The notes: generated by a model from the letters alone, not told the origin. Positions 15,129 to 24,392 are shown, counted from the first letter of the stretch. The stretch is 64,000 nt of DNA from Streptomyces pyxinae (GCF_024756275.1 NZ_JANUGQ010000017.1:62001-126000), one strand, 5' to 3'. Numbers and translations are program-made.

Positions 15129-15163
15129 AAAAGGGCCCGCACGGTGGCCCGGACGGCCCTTTT
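15129..15163 (+). terminator. Hairpin with T-run between the Rex site and ndh
   Basis: AAAAGGGCC at 15129-15137 pairs perfectly with GGCCCTTTT at 15155-15163. It looks like an intrinsic terminator but no gene ends here on the plus strand. It lies 2 bases after the Rex-like operator, so it may be an attenuator in the ndh leader or a terminator for a short transcript. Confidence 0.55.
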
Positions 15164-15299
15164 GGGGGGTTCGGGACTCTGCTAGGGCCTGGATTCCCGG
15201 GCGGGGCGGCCGGGTTGCCTTGTTTCGGGGGAGTGAACGGCGGGGTCGGTCCGGTGTTGCGAAGGCCGGAGCCGCCCAGTTCAACGGGGGTGCGGAGGA

Positions 15300-15374
15300 A
15301 TGATCAACGTCCTCCGGGGCGCCCTGGTTCCCGGTCGGTGCCGTGGCCTGGGTCACGTGGGCCGCGCAGTGTAG
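15300..15374 (+). other. Possible 24-codon upstream ORF in the ndh leader
   Basis: ATG at 15300 follows GGAGG by two bases and opens a 24-codon frame (MINVLRGALV, then PGRCRGLGHVGRAV) ending TAG at 15372-15374, about 70 bases before ndh. It has no recognisable domain. The rest of 14953-15444 holds the Rex-like site, the hairpin and otherwise nothing I recognise. Translation is unproven, and the spacing from the Shine-Dalgarno is short. Confidence 0.25.
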
Positions 15375-15444
15375 CAGAGGTAGTTGGGATCCTTGTGAAG
15401 GGGCGCACGAGCAACCCCCATGTGGCGGGTGGATACTCGATGGC

Positions 15445-16827
15445 ATGAGCACCACGGAGCGTCCCAGGATCCTCGTAGTAGGCGGTGGGTACGTAGGCCT
15501 GTACGCAGCTCGCCGCATCCTGAAGAAGATGCGCTACGGCGAGGCGACCGTCACGGTCGTCGACCCGCGTTCGTACATGACCTACCAGCCTTTCCTGCCC
15601 GAAGCCGCCGCCGGCAGCATCTCGCCCCGGCACGTCGTCGTCCCGCTGCGGCGCGTACTGCCCAAGGCGGAGGTCCTCACCGGCCGGGTCACCACCATCG
15701 ACCAGGACCGCAAGGTCGCGACCGTCGCCCCGCTGGTCGGTGAGGCGTACGAGCTGCCCTTCGACTACCTGGTCATCGCGCTCGGCGCGGTCTCCCGGAC
15801 CTTCCCGATCCCCGGCCTCGCCGAGCAGGGCATCGGCATGAAGGGCATCGAGGAGGCCATCGGCCTGCGCAACCACGTCCTCGAGCAGCTCGACAAGGCC
15901 GACTCGACCACCGACGAGGAGGTCCGCCGCAAGGCGCTGACCTTCGTCTTCGTGGGCGGCGGCTTCGCCGGCGCGGAGACCATCGGCGAGGTCGAGGACA
16001 TGGCCCGCGACGCCGCGAAGTACTACCAGAACGTCAAGCGCGAGGACATGCGCTTCGTCCTGGTCGACGCCGCGGACAAGATCCTCCCCGAGGTCGGCCC
16101 GAAGCTCGGCAAGTACGGCAAGGAGCACCTGGAGGGCCGTGGGGTCGAGGTCTACCTCTCCACCTCCATGGACTCCTGCGTCGACGGCCATGTGGTGCTG
16201 AAGAACGGCCTGGAGGTCGACTCCAACACCATCGTGTGGACCGCCGGCGTCAAGCCGAACCCGGCGCTCGCCCGCTACGGCCTCCCGCTCGGCCCGCGCG
16301 GCCACGTGGACACCTCCGAGACCCTCCAGGTCCAGGGCACCGACTACATCTGGGCCGCCGGCGACAACGCCCAGGTCCCGGACGTCGCCGCCCGCAAGGC
16401 CGGGGTCGAGAACGCCTGGTGCCCGCCGAACGCCCAGCACGCGCTGCGCCAGGCCAAGGTCCTCGGCGACAACGTGGTCTCCGGCATGCGCGGCTTCCCG
16501 CAGAAGACGTACAGCCACGCCAACAAGGGCGCGGTCGCGGGTCTCGGCCTGCACAAGGGCGTCGCGATGATCGTCATGGGCAAGACGAAGATCAAGCTCA
16601 AGGGCCGTCTCGCCTGGTACATGCACCGTGGCTACCACGGTCTGGCGATGCCGACCTGGAACCGGAAGATCCGCATCTTCGCGGACTGGACGCTGGGCAT
16701 GTTCCTCAAGCGCGAGGTCGTGTCGCTCGGTGCCATGGAGACGCCGCGCGAGGAGTTCTACGAGGCGGCCAAGCCCGCCCCGGCCGCCGCCGCCTCCGCT
16801 CCGACGGAGAAGGCCAAGGCGTCCTGA
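15445..16827 (+). CDS. ndh: Type II NADH dehydrogenase (NDH-2)
   Basis: 460 residues from the ATG at 15445. No strong Shine-Dalgarno precedes it. NDH-2 is a single-subunit, non-proton-pumping flavoprotein passing electrons from NADH to quinone at the inner membrane face. The first Rossmann fold (FAD) is ILVVGGGYVGLYAARRIL; the second (NADH) is FVFVGGGFAGAETIGEVEDM near residues 170-190. The quinone-site region includes WTAGVKPNP and YIWAAGDNAQVP (FAD-binding GD), then CPPNAQHALRQAKVL. The C-terminal amphipathic region LAWYMHRGYHGLAMP with WTLGMFLKREVVSLG anchors it to the membrane. The Rex-like operator upstream suggests redox control. An Ala/Pro-rich tail ends the protein. Confidence 0.94.
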   Translation: MSTTERPRILVVGGGYVGLYAARRILKKMRYGEATVTVVDPRSYMTYQPFLPEAAAGSISPRHVVVPLRRVLPKAEVLTGRVTTIDQDRKVATVAPLVGEAYELPFDYLVIALGAVSRTFPIPGLAEQGIGMKGIEEAIGLRNHVLEQLDKADSTTDEEVRRKALTFVFVGGGFAGAETIGEVEDMARDAAKYYQNVKREDMRFVLVDAADKILPEVGPKLGKYGKEHLEGRGVEVYLSTSMDSCVDGHVVLKNGLEVDSNTIVWTAGVKPNPALARYGLPLGPRGHVDTSETLQVQGTDYIWAAGDNAQVPDVAARKAGVENAWCPPNAQHALRQAKVLGDNVVSGMRGFPQKTYSHANKGAVAGLGLHKGVAMIVMGKTKIKLKGRLAWYMHRGYHGLAMPTWNRKIRIFADWTLGMFLKREVVSLGAMETPREEFYEAAKPAPAAAASAPTEKAKAS

Positions 16828-17355
16828 ACGTCCGGTCCCTGACGCGCCCTCTGGCGCTGATCGGATGATCCGCTGATCCAGGTCCGGACCGGTGATCCGG
16901 CTCGGGCCGGACCGCCGGGTCGGTCGGATCGCCGGAGTCCCGGCTCGGGACCCCGGAGTCCGGACCCGGACCCCGGGCTCCGGGAGCACACTGAGGCCGA
17001 AGGGCCGTCCGCCATCCGTGGTGCGGGCGGCCCTTCGGCATGTCCGGGGCCGGGAGCCGGAGTGCGAGGTCCGGGGCCGCCTTCGAGGCGCCCGGGCCCG
17101 GGCACTCCGGGCCGCCCTCGTGTATCCGGGCCCGGGGTCCGGGCCGCGCCCTCACGCGTTCCGGCCCGTCGCGTCCGGAAGGCGGCAGCGGCGACCGATC
17201 GGCTCCCGGCTTACATGCGTGGGCTGGGCAGCTATTTTGCCCGCTCATTGCGTGGTTTCGGGACTGTGCCGGGCCGCCCGTGGTGTTTACGTGGTGCGGA
17301 ACGTTTCTGGGATTCCCCGTCACGGGTCGCTTCACGGATCACGGAGGTGTGCACC
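16828..17355. other. Spacer between ndh and the methyltransferase gene
   Basis: 528 bases with no gene. It contains the ndh terminator at 16996-17039 and a more AT-balanced promoter-like stretch at about 17215-17335 ahead of the next gene. Before the terminator there is a run of GGACCCCGGAGTCC-type short repeats. Confidence 0.5.
16996..17039 (+). terminator. ndh terminator
   Basis: GCCGAAGGGCCGTCCGC at 16996-17012 pairs with GCGGGCGGCCCTTCGGC at 17023-17039 with a single G-U pair. A 17-bp stem. Confidence 0.75.
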
Positions 17356-18648
17356 ATGGCCGACGCCGCCCCGCGGCTGACCAGACTCGCCGAGGACCTG
17401 CTGGGGGTACCGCTCCCACTGCGGGTCCGCGCCTGGGACGGCAGTGAGGCCGGTCCGCCCGGCGCCCCGGTGCTGGTGGTACGTCACCGCCGGGCCCTGC
17501 GCCGCCTGTTGTGGAAACCCGGTGAACTGGGGCTGGCCCGGGCCTGGGTGGCCGGCGAACTCGACGTCGAGGGCGATCTGTACGCGGCGCTGGAACTGCT
17601 CGCCGGCTTCCTCTGGGAGCGGGACCCGGACACCGCCCCGGCCGTGCACCCGCTGCGTGACCGCCGGCTGCGGGACGCCGCGCGGGAGCTCGTACGGCTG
17701 GCCGGGCCCTGGCCGCCGCCCGCCCCGCCCGCCGAGGAGGTGCGCCGCCGCTCCGGCCCGCTGCACACCAGGACCCGCGACCGGGCGGCCATCAGCCATC
17801 ACTACGACGTGGGCAACGACTTCTACCGGCTGGTCCTGGGCCCGTCCATGGTCTACTCCTGCGCCTACTGGGACGAGGACACCACCCTGGAGGAGGCCCA
17901 GACCGCCAAGCTCGATCTGGTCTGCCGCAAGCTCGGCCTCCGGGAGGGCGACCGGTTGCTGGACGTCGGCTGCGGCTGGGGCTCCATGGCGATCCACGCG
18001 GCCCGTGCGTACGGCGCCCGGGTCGTCGGGGTGACGCTCAGCGGAGAACAGGCGGCGTACGCCAGGAAGCGCATCGCGGACGCGGGGCTGACCGACCGGA
18101 TCGAGATCCGCGTCCAGGACTACCGGGACGTCAGGGACGGCCCGTACGACGCCGTCTCCTCCATCGGCATGGCCGAGCACGTGGGCGCGGCCCGCTACCG
18201 GGAGTACGCCGACGACCTGTACGCCCTCCTCAAGCCGGGCGGCCGGCTGCTCAACCACCAGATCGCCCGGCGCCCGCTGCGGGACGAGGGGGCGTACGAG
18301 GTGGACGAGTTCATCGACGCGTACGTCTTCCCCGACGGCGAGCTGGCTCCGGTGGGCCGCACCGCCGGGCTGCTGGAGGAGGCCGGGTTCGAGGTCCGGG
18401 ACGTCGAGGCCATCCGGGAGCACTACGCGCTGACGCTGCGCCGCTGGGTGGTCAACCTGGAGGCGCGGTGGGCCGAGGCGGTCCGGCTCGTCACGCCCGG
18501 GCGGGCCCGGATCTGGCGGCTCTACATGGCCGCTTCCGCCCTCTCCTTCGAGCGCAACCGGATCGGTGTCAACCAGATCCTCGCCGTCCGCACCCCCGAG
18601 GGCGGCCCTTCCGGCCTGTCCCTGCGCTCCCGCGCCTGGACCGGCTGA
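17356..18648 (+). CDS. Cyclopropane-fatty-acyl-phospholipid synthase-like methyltransferase
   Basis: 430 residues from the ATG at 17356, after an ACGGAGGTG Shine-Dalgarno. The N-terminal about 140 residues resemble the lipid-binding part of CFA synthases. The SAM domain follows: AISHHYDVGNDFYRLVLGPS (the family signature), MVYSCAYW, LLDVGCGWGSMAIHAA (motif I), GVTLSGEQAAYA, SIGMAEHVGAARY, and LKPGGRLLNHQI. The C-terminal ALTLRRWVVNLEA and YMAASALSFERNRIGVNQ match the CfaA core. It transfers a methylene or methyl group from SAM to membrane phospholipid acyl double bonds. The exact product (cyclopropane or methyl branch) is not determinable. It is monocistronic; convergent terminators follow. 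Confidence 0.92.
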   Translation: MADAAPRLTRLAEDLLGVPLPLRVRAWDGSEAGPPGAPVLVVRHRRALRRLLWKPGELGLARAWVAGELDVEGDLYAALELLAGFLWERDPDTAPAVHPLRDRRLRDAARELVRLAGPWPPPAPPAEEVRRRSGPLHTRTRDRAAISHHYDVGNDFYRLVLGPSMVYSCAYWDEDTTLEEAQTAKLDLVCRKLGLREGDRLLDVGCGWGSMAIHAARAYGARVVGVTLSGEQAAYARKRIADAGLTDRIEIRVQDYRDVRDGPYDAVSSIGMAEHVGAARYREYADDLYALLKPGGRLLNHQIARRPLRDEGAYEVDEFIDAYVFPDGELAPVGRTAGLLEEAGFEVRDVEAIREHYALTLRRWVVNLEARWAEAVRLVTPGRARIWRLYMAASALSFERNRIGVNQILAVRTPEGGPSGLSLRSRAWTG

Positions 18649-19049
18649 CCCCCCGGTTCGTCCGGCTCCTGTCGCCGGCCGGTCGCCGCGCGGAGGCCCC
18701 TCACCGCCCGGTTGGCCGCGCGGAGGCCCCCACCACCCGGTCGGCGGCGCGGAGGCCCCCCACTGTCCGGTCGGCGCGCGGCGGGAGCGGCGTACACCGC
18801 CGGGAGGGTCGTCCATCGCGTCCATCGCGTCCATCGCGTGCACCGCGTATGCCGTTGCCGTCACTGTCGCCGTCGCCCCGGCGCTGTTGTGCGCCGGACG
18901 CCCGGCGCCGGGCGTGAGATGTGCGCTGTGCGCCGTGGGCCGTCGTGCCGCCGTACGCCGACGGGCCGGGCCCCCGTGTGGGAGCCCGGCCCGTCGGCAG
19001 TGGCCGAGCGGCGTCCGGCCGGTGTCCGGCTCGCGCGGCCGCCGGCCGG
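18649..19049. other. Spacer between the methyltransferase and the ABC permease
   Basis: 401 bases with no gene. It has diverged copies of GCGCGGAGGCCCC at about 18688-18760, a TCCATCGCG 9-mer repeated at about 18812-18838, and the shared terminator at 18957-18998. Confidence 0.5.
18957..18998. terminator. Bidirectional terminator, methyltransferase/ABC permease
   Basis: GCCGACGGGCCGGGC at 18957-18971 pairs perfectly with GCCCGGCCCGTCGGC at 18984-18998, between converging genes. Confidence 0.75.
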
Positions 19050-21581
19050 CTACTGGGCCTTGATGGCGTTCAGCATGTTCAGCTTGGCCGCGCTCCGGGC
19101 CGGCCAGAGCGAGGCCAGCACGCCGACCAGGCCCGCCAGCACCAGGAAGACTCCGATCCGGCCCCAGGGCAGCACCAGGGCGTAGCCCGGGATCGAGTCC
19201 GCGATCGTCTCACCGATGGCCCAGCCGAGGAAGGCACCGAGAGCCACGCCGACCACGGCGCCGAACACCGAGATGACCACGGCCTCCAGCCGCACCATCC
19301 GCTTCACCCGGCGGCGGTCCAGGCCGATCGCCCGGAGCATGCCGATCTCCTGCTGGCGCTCGAACACCGACATGGCCAGGGTGTTGACGACCCCGAGCAC
19401 CGCGATGAGCAGGGCCATCGCCAGCAGCCCGTACATCATGTTGAGCATGATGTTGATCGCGCCGCCGAACTCGTCGCGGATCGCCCGGCCGTCCATCACC
19501 GTCATCGCCGGGTTGTTGCCCAGCGCGTCGACCAGCGCCTTCTCGTTGGCGGCCGTGGCGCCGCCGTCCATCTTCACGAACGCCTGCTGGATGCTCGGCT
19601 TGTCGTTGTGCGGGGCGAGGACCTTCTGATCCACCACCACGGGCGACAGGAACTCGTTCTCCTGGTAGATCGCGCCCAGGGTGAGCGTGCCCTTCTTGTC
19701 GTCCCCGAAGACGGTCGGCAGCGCGTCACCGACCTTCCAGCCGCGGTCCTCGGCGAGCTTCTCCGAGACGGCGAGCTGACCGCGGCCCAGCGCGTCCAGC
19801 GACCCGTTGACCACCTCGACCCGCAGGACCTTGTCCACCGCGCCGGAGGTGACGCCGGAGACCATCTCCCACGTGCCGCCCAGGGTCAGCCCGGCCGACT
19901 GGTCGGGCGAGACGGCGGTGACTCCGGGCGCCTTCGCCAGGGCGTCCACGGCCGACTGGTCGAGCCCGCCGAAGCCGGCCGTCTTGACCAGGTAGTCGGC
20001 CCTGATGTTGTCGGTGGTCGACTTGTCGATGGCCGCGCCGACCGTTGCACCCAGCACCGAGAGACCGGTGACCAGCGTCAGGCCGATGGCGAGCGCGGAG
20101 GCGGTGGCGCCGGTGCGGCGCGGGTTGCGGACCGCGTTCTGGCCGGCCAGCTTCCCGGCCACCCCGAAGACCCGGACCAGCAGCGGCCGCACCAGGGCGA
20201 TCACCGGACGGGAGAGCAGCGGGATCAGCACGATGATCCCGACGAGGGCGAAGAACGCGCCGGCGGCGATGAGCGTCCGGCCGGACTCCTTGCCCATGGC
20301 GGCGCCGCCCACGATGGCCACGGCGCCCAGGCCGAAGAGGACGCCGCCGATGGAGTTCCGGACGACCAGGGACTTCTGGGTGGCGACCGCGTGGACACTG
20401 TTCATCGCCGCCACCGGCGGGATCTTGGCCGCGCGCCGGCCCGGCAGCCAGGCGGCGAACGTCGTGATGAGCACACCGACCGCGAGGGCGGACACCAGCG
20501 GGGTGGCGGTCAGGACGAGCGGCCCGTCCGGCATCTTCAGGTCGAACGCGGCCATGCCCGAGCGCAGGGCCACCGCGAGGCCGACGCCGAGACCGAAGCC
20601 GACCAGCGAGGCGACCAGGCCGACCAGGGCCGCCTCGGTCAGCACCGAGCGGGTGATCTGCTTGCGGGAGGCACCGACGGCGCGCATCAGCGCGATCTCC
20701 TTGGTGCGCTGCGCGACCAGCATGGTGAAGGTGTTGGCGATCAGGAAGATGCCGACGAAGAGCGCGATCCCGGCGAAGCCCAGCAGGATCTGGTTGGTGG
20801 CGCTCATTCCCTTCTCGATGTCCTCCGCCTGCTGCTTCGCCAGCTCCGCGCCGGTCTTCGCCTCGCCGTGCTCGCCGAGCAGCGGCTCGACGGCGGCGAG
20901 GATCTTGTCGTCGTCGGTGCCGGGGGCGGCCCGGACGATCAGATCGCTGTAGTAGCCCGGCTTCAGATAGAGCTTCTGGGCGACGGCGTTGTCGAACAGG
21001 ACCAGGCTGCCGCCGGCGTTGACGGCGCCGTCGTCGGTGGTGAAGATCCCGGCGAGGGTGTACTCGCGGACCGGGCCGTTGGTGGCCACCCGGACCCGGT
21101 CACCGACCCGGTACTTGCCCTTGGTGGCGGTCTCCTGGTCCAGGGCGATCTGGTCGGCGCCGACCGGGCCCCGGCCCTCGCCGAAGGCGTACGACGGGTC
21201 CTTGCCGTTCGCGGCGGGCGCGAAGTTGCCGCCCTTGTTGGACCAGCCGGAGCCGATCAGCTTGCCGTCCGGGTCGGCCACCCCCGCGAAGCCGCTGACC
21301 CGGCCGGAGACGGAGGCCACCCCGTCCAGCCGGCCGACCTTGTCGGCGGTCTTCTGGGAGAGGCCGGGCTCGGCCTTGGAGTCGTCCGGGTCGGCGTACG
21401 AGGTGACCGCGACGGCCACGTCGTCGTAGCTCTTGGCGGACTGCTTGCGGAAGGCGTTGGAGAGGGTGTCGGTGAAGACCAGGGTGCCGGAGACGAAGGC
21501 CACGCCGAGCATCACGGCGAGCACGGTCATCAGCAGCCTGGCCTTGTGCGCCAGCACATTGCGCAGGGCGGTACGGAACAT
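19050..21581 (-). CDS. ABC transporter permease, FtsX/MacB type
   Basis: 843 residues. The architecture is a duplicated FtsX-domain permease: an N-terminal helix (ARLLMTVLAVMLGVAFVSG), a large extracytoplasmic domain at about 45-240, then a first FtsX block (FAGIALFVGIFLIANTF) with the characteristic LMRAVGASRKQI turn. More helices follow, then a second helix (GATASALAIGLTLVTGLSVL), a second extracytoplasmic domain, and a second FtsX block with LAMSVFERQQEIGMLRAIGL at about 740-760 ahead of the last two helices. This family exports lipoproteins, lipids or peptides, or transmits mechanical force. It is transcribed with the ATPase gene upstream, 187 bases away, as one exporter. The substrate is unknown. 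Confidence 0.93.
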   Translation of the reverse strand: MFRTALRNVLAHKARLLMTVLAVMLGVAFVSGTLVFTDTLSNAFRKQSAKSYDDVAVAVTSYADPDDSKAEPGLSQKTADKVGRLDGVASVSGRVSGFAGVADPDGKLIGSGWSNKGGNFAPAANGKDPSYAFGEGRGPVGADQIALDQETATKGKYRVGDRVRVATNGPVREYTLAGIFTTDDGAVNAGGSLVLFDNAVAQKLYLKPGYYSDLIVRAAPGTDDDKILAAVEPLLGEHGEAKTGAELAKQQAEDIEKGMSATNQILLGFAGIALFVGIFLIANTFTMLVAQRTKEIALMRAVGASRKQITRSVLTEAALVGLVASLVGFGLGVGLAVALRSGMAAFDLKMPDGPLVLTATPLVSALAVGVLITTFAAWLPGRRAAKIPPVAAMNSVHAVATQKSLVVRNSIGGVLFGLGAVAIVGGAAMGKESGRTLIAAGAFFALVGIIVLIPLLSRPVIALVRPLLVRVFGVAGKLAGQNAVRNPRRTGATASALAIGLTLVTGLSVLGATVGAAIDKSTTDNIRADYLVKTAGFGGLDQSAVDALAKAPGVTAVSPDQSAGLTLGGTWEMVSGVTSGAVDKVLRVEVVNGSLDALGRGQLAVSEKLAEDRGWKVGDALPTVFGDDKKGTLTLGAIYQENEFLSPVVVDQKVLAPHNDKPSIQQAFVKMDGGATAANEKALVDALGNNPAMTVMDGRAIRDEFGGAINIMLNMMYGLLAMALLIAVLGVVNTLAMSVFERQQEIGMLRAIGLDRRRVKRMVRLEAVVISVFGAVVGVALGAFLGWAIGETIADSIPGYALVLPWGRIGVFLVLAGLVGVLASLWPARSAAKLNMLNAIKAQ

Positions 21582-21768
21582 GAGGTCTGCGTCCTGAAGG
21601 AAGAAGGGGCCCGGAGCCCGGGGCCGGTGTCCGGGGGGCCGGGGCCGGAGAGGTCCGGGGGCGGTGTCCGGAGGTCGGGACCGGAGAGGTCCGGGGCCGG
21701 GAGAAGTCCGGGGGCGTACGGAGGGGAGTGGGGGCGCACCCGCCGTGCGGGCGGCGCGCGGCCCCGGG

Positions 21769-22539
21769 TCAGCTGGTGCGGCCCTTGGTGTCGAACTCCT
21801 TCATCCGGTCCAGCACCCCGTCCGCCGTCGGCCGCAGCATCTCGTCGACGATCCGGCCGTCCGCGAGGAAGATCACCCGGTCCGCGTAGGAGGCGGCCAC
21901 CGGGTCGTGGGTCACCATCACCACGGTCTGCCCCAGTTCCCGCACCGAGTTCCGCATGAAGCCCAGCACCTCGGCGCCCGAGCGCGAGTCCAGGTTTCCG
22001 GTCGGCTCGTCACCGAAGATGATCTCGGGCCGGGAGGTCAGCGCCCGGGCCACCGCCACCCGCTGCTGCTGGCCGCCGGAGAGCTGGGACGGCCGGTGGC
22101 CGAGCCGCCCGGAGAGGCCCACCATCTCGATGACCTTGCGCATCCACTCCTTGTCGGGCTTGCGGCCCGCGATGTCCAGGGGGAGCGTGATGTTCTCCTG
22201 CGCGGTCAGCGTCGGCAGCAGGTTGAACGCCTGGAAGATGAAGCCGATCTTGTCGCGGCGCAGCTGGGTGAGCTGCTTGTCCTTCAGCGGCCCCAGCTCG
22301 GTGTCCCCGATCCGTACCGAACCGCTGGTGAACGTGTCGAGCCCGGCCACGCAGTGCATCAGGGTCGACTTGCCGGAGCCCGAGGGGCCCATGATCGCGG
22401 TGAACTCGCCCTGCCGGAAGTCCACGGTCACGTGATCCAGGGCGACCACCTGGGTCTCGCCCTCTCCATAGACCTTGGAGAGATCCGTGGCGCGGGCGGC
22501 CGCGGTGGTGGCCCGGTAGGCGGTGGAGGTGCTGGTCAC
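21769..22539 (-). CDS. ABC transporter ATP-binding protein (MacB/LolD type)
   Basis: 256 residues. I choose the GTG at 22539 (product begins MTSTSTAYRATT), with AGGAG 8 bases upstream; the longer open frame has no support. Complete ATPase motifs are present: Walker A GPSGSGKST, Q-loop FIFQAFNLLP, signature LSGGQQQRVAVARAL, Walker B IIFGDEPTGNLD, and H-loop VMVTHD. The LSGGQQQRVA and GNLDS patterns are those of MacB/LolD ATPases that partner FtsX-type permeases, which is the adjacent gene. The 187-base gap before the permease contains repeats of CCGGAGAGGTCCGGGG at about 21645 and 21682 but no gene. It powers the exporter from the cytosolic side. Confidence 0.94.
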   Translation of the reverse strand: MTSTSTAYRATTAAARATDLSKVYGEGETQVVALDHVTVDFRQGEFTAIMGPSGSGKSTLMHCVAGLDTFTSGSVRIGDTELGPLKDKQLTQLRRDKIGFIFQAFNLLPTLTAQENITLPLDIAGRKPDKEWMRKVIEMVGLSGRLGHRPSQLSGGQQQRVAVARALTSRPEIIFGDEPTGNLDSRSGAEVLGFMRNSVRELGQTVVMVTHDPVAASYADRVIFLADGRIVDEMLRPTADGVLDRMKEFDTKGRTS

Positions 22540-23139
22540 GAGGGTGACTCCTGTCGGGGACGGTCGATCGGGGACCACTCCATCCTCCGTGTCCGCCCGG
22601 CGCCGCACGTCCCTCCGCGTACCCGTTCCCCCGGCCCTCTGGAGTCTGACCGGGGCGGCCTCCCGTCCTCCTGAGGTATGACACCGCCCCTGATACCGCA
22701 GTCGCGGGGAGCGCCGGAGCCCCGGCGCTTCGTCCCGGCGATTCGTCCTGGCGACTCGGGCGGGGGCCCCGGGCGCCGGGTGCCGGACGCCCTGGGGCGG
22801 GCGGCGGCGCGGGAAGCCGGGAGAAGGCCGGGGAAGGAGGGGGAGGACAGGAACGGGGAAGGGGTCCGGAAGGCCGGGAAAGCGCGGGAAAGTGCGGGAA
22901 GTGCGCGGGAAGGGCCGGCGGCGGAGCCGCAGCAGCCCGGAATGGGGCGATGACTTTCCGTCATTCCCTCGGGTGTGCCTGGGCGCCCGCATCCCCTTGC
23001 GGGGCTACCGAGATGGGCCCCCACCTGGCCTGACGAGCCCTCAGACGTCAATAGAATAAGACAACATCGGGCCACCGTTCCGCTGTTCGAGGGATGCGCC
23101 CCGGATAGGCTCCGTGTGCGACGCGGAGCCGCGCGCCAC
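22540..23139. other. Spacer between the ABC operon promoter and the bldA tRNA
   Basis: 600 bases with no gene I can support. It has a CGGGAA(A)GTG-type run of four near-9-mers at about 22876-22915. The last 120 bases are less GC-rich (TCAATAGAATAAGACAACAT near 23047) and likely carry the tRNA promoter. Confidence 0.45.
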
Positions 23140-23221
23140 GCCCGGATGGTGGAATGCAGACACGGCGAGCTTAAACCTCGCTGGCCTACGGGCCGTGCCG
23201 GTTCGAGTCCGGCTCCGGGCA
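23140..23221 (+). tRNA. bldA: tRNA-Leu(UAA), the bldA tRNA
   Basis: The cloverleaf folds fully. Acceptor GCCCGGA pairs with TCCGGGC and the discriminator is A at 23221; D stem GTG/CAC; anticodon stem GCGAG/CTCGC enclosing CTTAAAC, so the anticodon is TAA. A long variable arm (GGCC-TACG-GGCC) marks a class II leucine tRNA, and the T arm is GCCGG-TTCGAGT-CCGGC. CCA is not encoded. In Streptomyces the sole tRNA-Leu reading UUA codons is bldA, needed for aerial growth and antibiotics but not for vegetative life. I saw no TTA codon in genes of this window, as expected for mostly housekeeping loci. Confidence 0.92.
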
Positions 23222-23423
23222 CTCCCCGGGTCTCGGACGGTGACCGGAGGTAGTGGTTCCGTTTCGCTCCGCCGTCACGGTCCGAGGGTGGTCCCGGGAG
23301 GGTCCGGACGCGCCCCGGGACGGCTGTCGCCGGGCAAAGATCCTTCCCGGGCACGAGGCTCTTTCCTTTGCTCTCCCATTACTCTGGTTCCAAGGCCGCG
23401 CACGGCGGCCATGGAGGAGTGAG

Positions 23424-24302
23424 ATGAGGAGCAGCAACCCGGTCTTCTCGCGACGGGGGTTCAGCCGTGACAGCGGCTACGCGGGCTTCAACGCGCAGCA
23501 GCCGCAGGCCGGGGGCCCCGCCGCTGGAACGAACCCGTACGCGCAGAACCCGTACGCCACCAACCCGTACGCGCAGGACGCCCAGGTCGGCGCCCCGCCG
23601 CAGGCCCCGGAGCGCACCGGTGTCATGACCATCGACGACGTCGTGGCGCGCACCGCCATGACGCTCGGTACGGTCTTCGTCACCGCCACGCTCGCCTGGT
23701 TCCTGCTGCCGGTCGACGTGGCGAACATCAACAAGTCCTACGGGATCGGGGTCGGCGCCGCGCTGGTGGCCTTCGTCCTCGCGATGGTCCAGTCGTTCAA
23801 GAGCAAGGCGTCGCCGGCGCTGATCCTGGGCTACGCGGCCTTCGAGGGCGTCTTCCTCGGCGTGATCTCCAGCGCCGTCTCCACCTATGTCACGCCGGGC
23901 GCGGTGCCGCAGGCGGTGCTGGGCACGATGGCGGTCTTCGCCGGTGTGCTCGTCGCGTACAAGCGGCGCTGGATCCGGGTGAACCGCCGGTTCTACGGCT
24001 TTGTGATGGCCGCGGCGCTCGGCTTCATGCTGCTGATGCTGGTCAACCTGGTGTTCGCCCTGATCGGCGGCGGTGACGGCCTGGGCTTCCGCAGCGGCGG
24101 CCTCGGCATCCTGTTCGGCGTCATCGGCATCGTTCTGGGCGCCTGCTTCCTGGCGCTCGACTTCAAGCAGGTCGAGGACGGCATCACCTACGGCGCTCCG
24201 CGTCAGGAGTCGTGGCTGGCGGCCTTCGGCCTCACCATGACGCTGGTCTGGATCTACCTGGAGTTCCTGCGGCTGGTCGCGATTCTCCAGGGCGACGACT
24301 GA
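23424..24302 (+). CDS. Bax inhibitor-1/YccA-like membrane protein
   Basis: 292 residues from the ATG at 23424 (GGAGTGAG upstream). Residues 1-65 are a polar Gln/Asn/Pro/Tyr-rich tail containing repeated NPYAQ/NPYAT units. Seven membrane segments follow from about residue 75 to the end (for example MTLGTVFVTATLAWFLL, GVGAALVAFVLAMVQSF, LILGYAAFEGVFLGVIS, GFMLLMLVNLVFALIGG and WLAAFGLTMTLVWIYLEF). The GYAAFEGVFLG element and the terminal Asp/Glu-bearing helices fit the UPF0005/BI-1 family. Members include pH-gated calcium-leak channels and modulators of membrane proteases; the role in Streptomyces is not known. It is monocistronic with its own terminator. Confidence 0.88.
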   Translation: MRSSNPVFSRRGFSRDSGYAGFNAQQPQAGGPAAGTNPYAQNPYATNPYAQDAQVGAPPQAPERTGVMTIDDVVARTAMTLGTVFVTATLAWFLLPVDVANINKSYGIGVGAALVAFVLAMVQSFKSKASPALILGYAAFEGVFLGVISSAVSTYVTPGAVPQAVLGTMAVFAGVLVAYKRRWIRVNRRFYGFVMAAALGFMLLMLVNLVFALIGGGDGLGFRSGGLGILFGVIGIVLGACFLALDFKQVEDGITYGAPRQESWLAAFGLTMTLVWIYLEFLRLVAILQGDD

Positions 24303-24392
24303 CGTCCTTCCCGGCCCTGCCCGGCCGTCGGCGCCGTACGCGCCGGGCCGCGCGGACCCGAGAGGCGAGGGCCCCAGAGCCCGCACAGGGCA

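Noticed and set aside
18921..21959. 1012-codon plus-strand frame
   Set aside because: Antisense shadow of the ABC permease; composition is His/Asp/Gln/Arg-rich with no domain, while the minus strand has full FtsX features.
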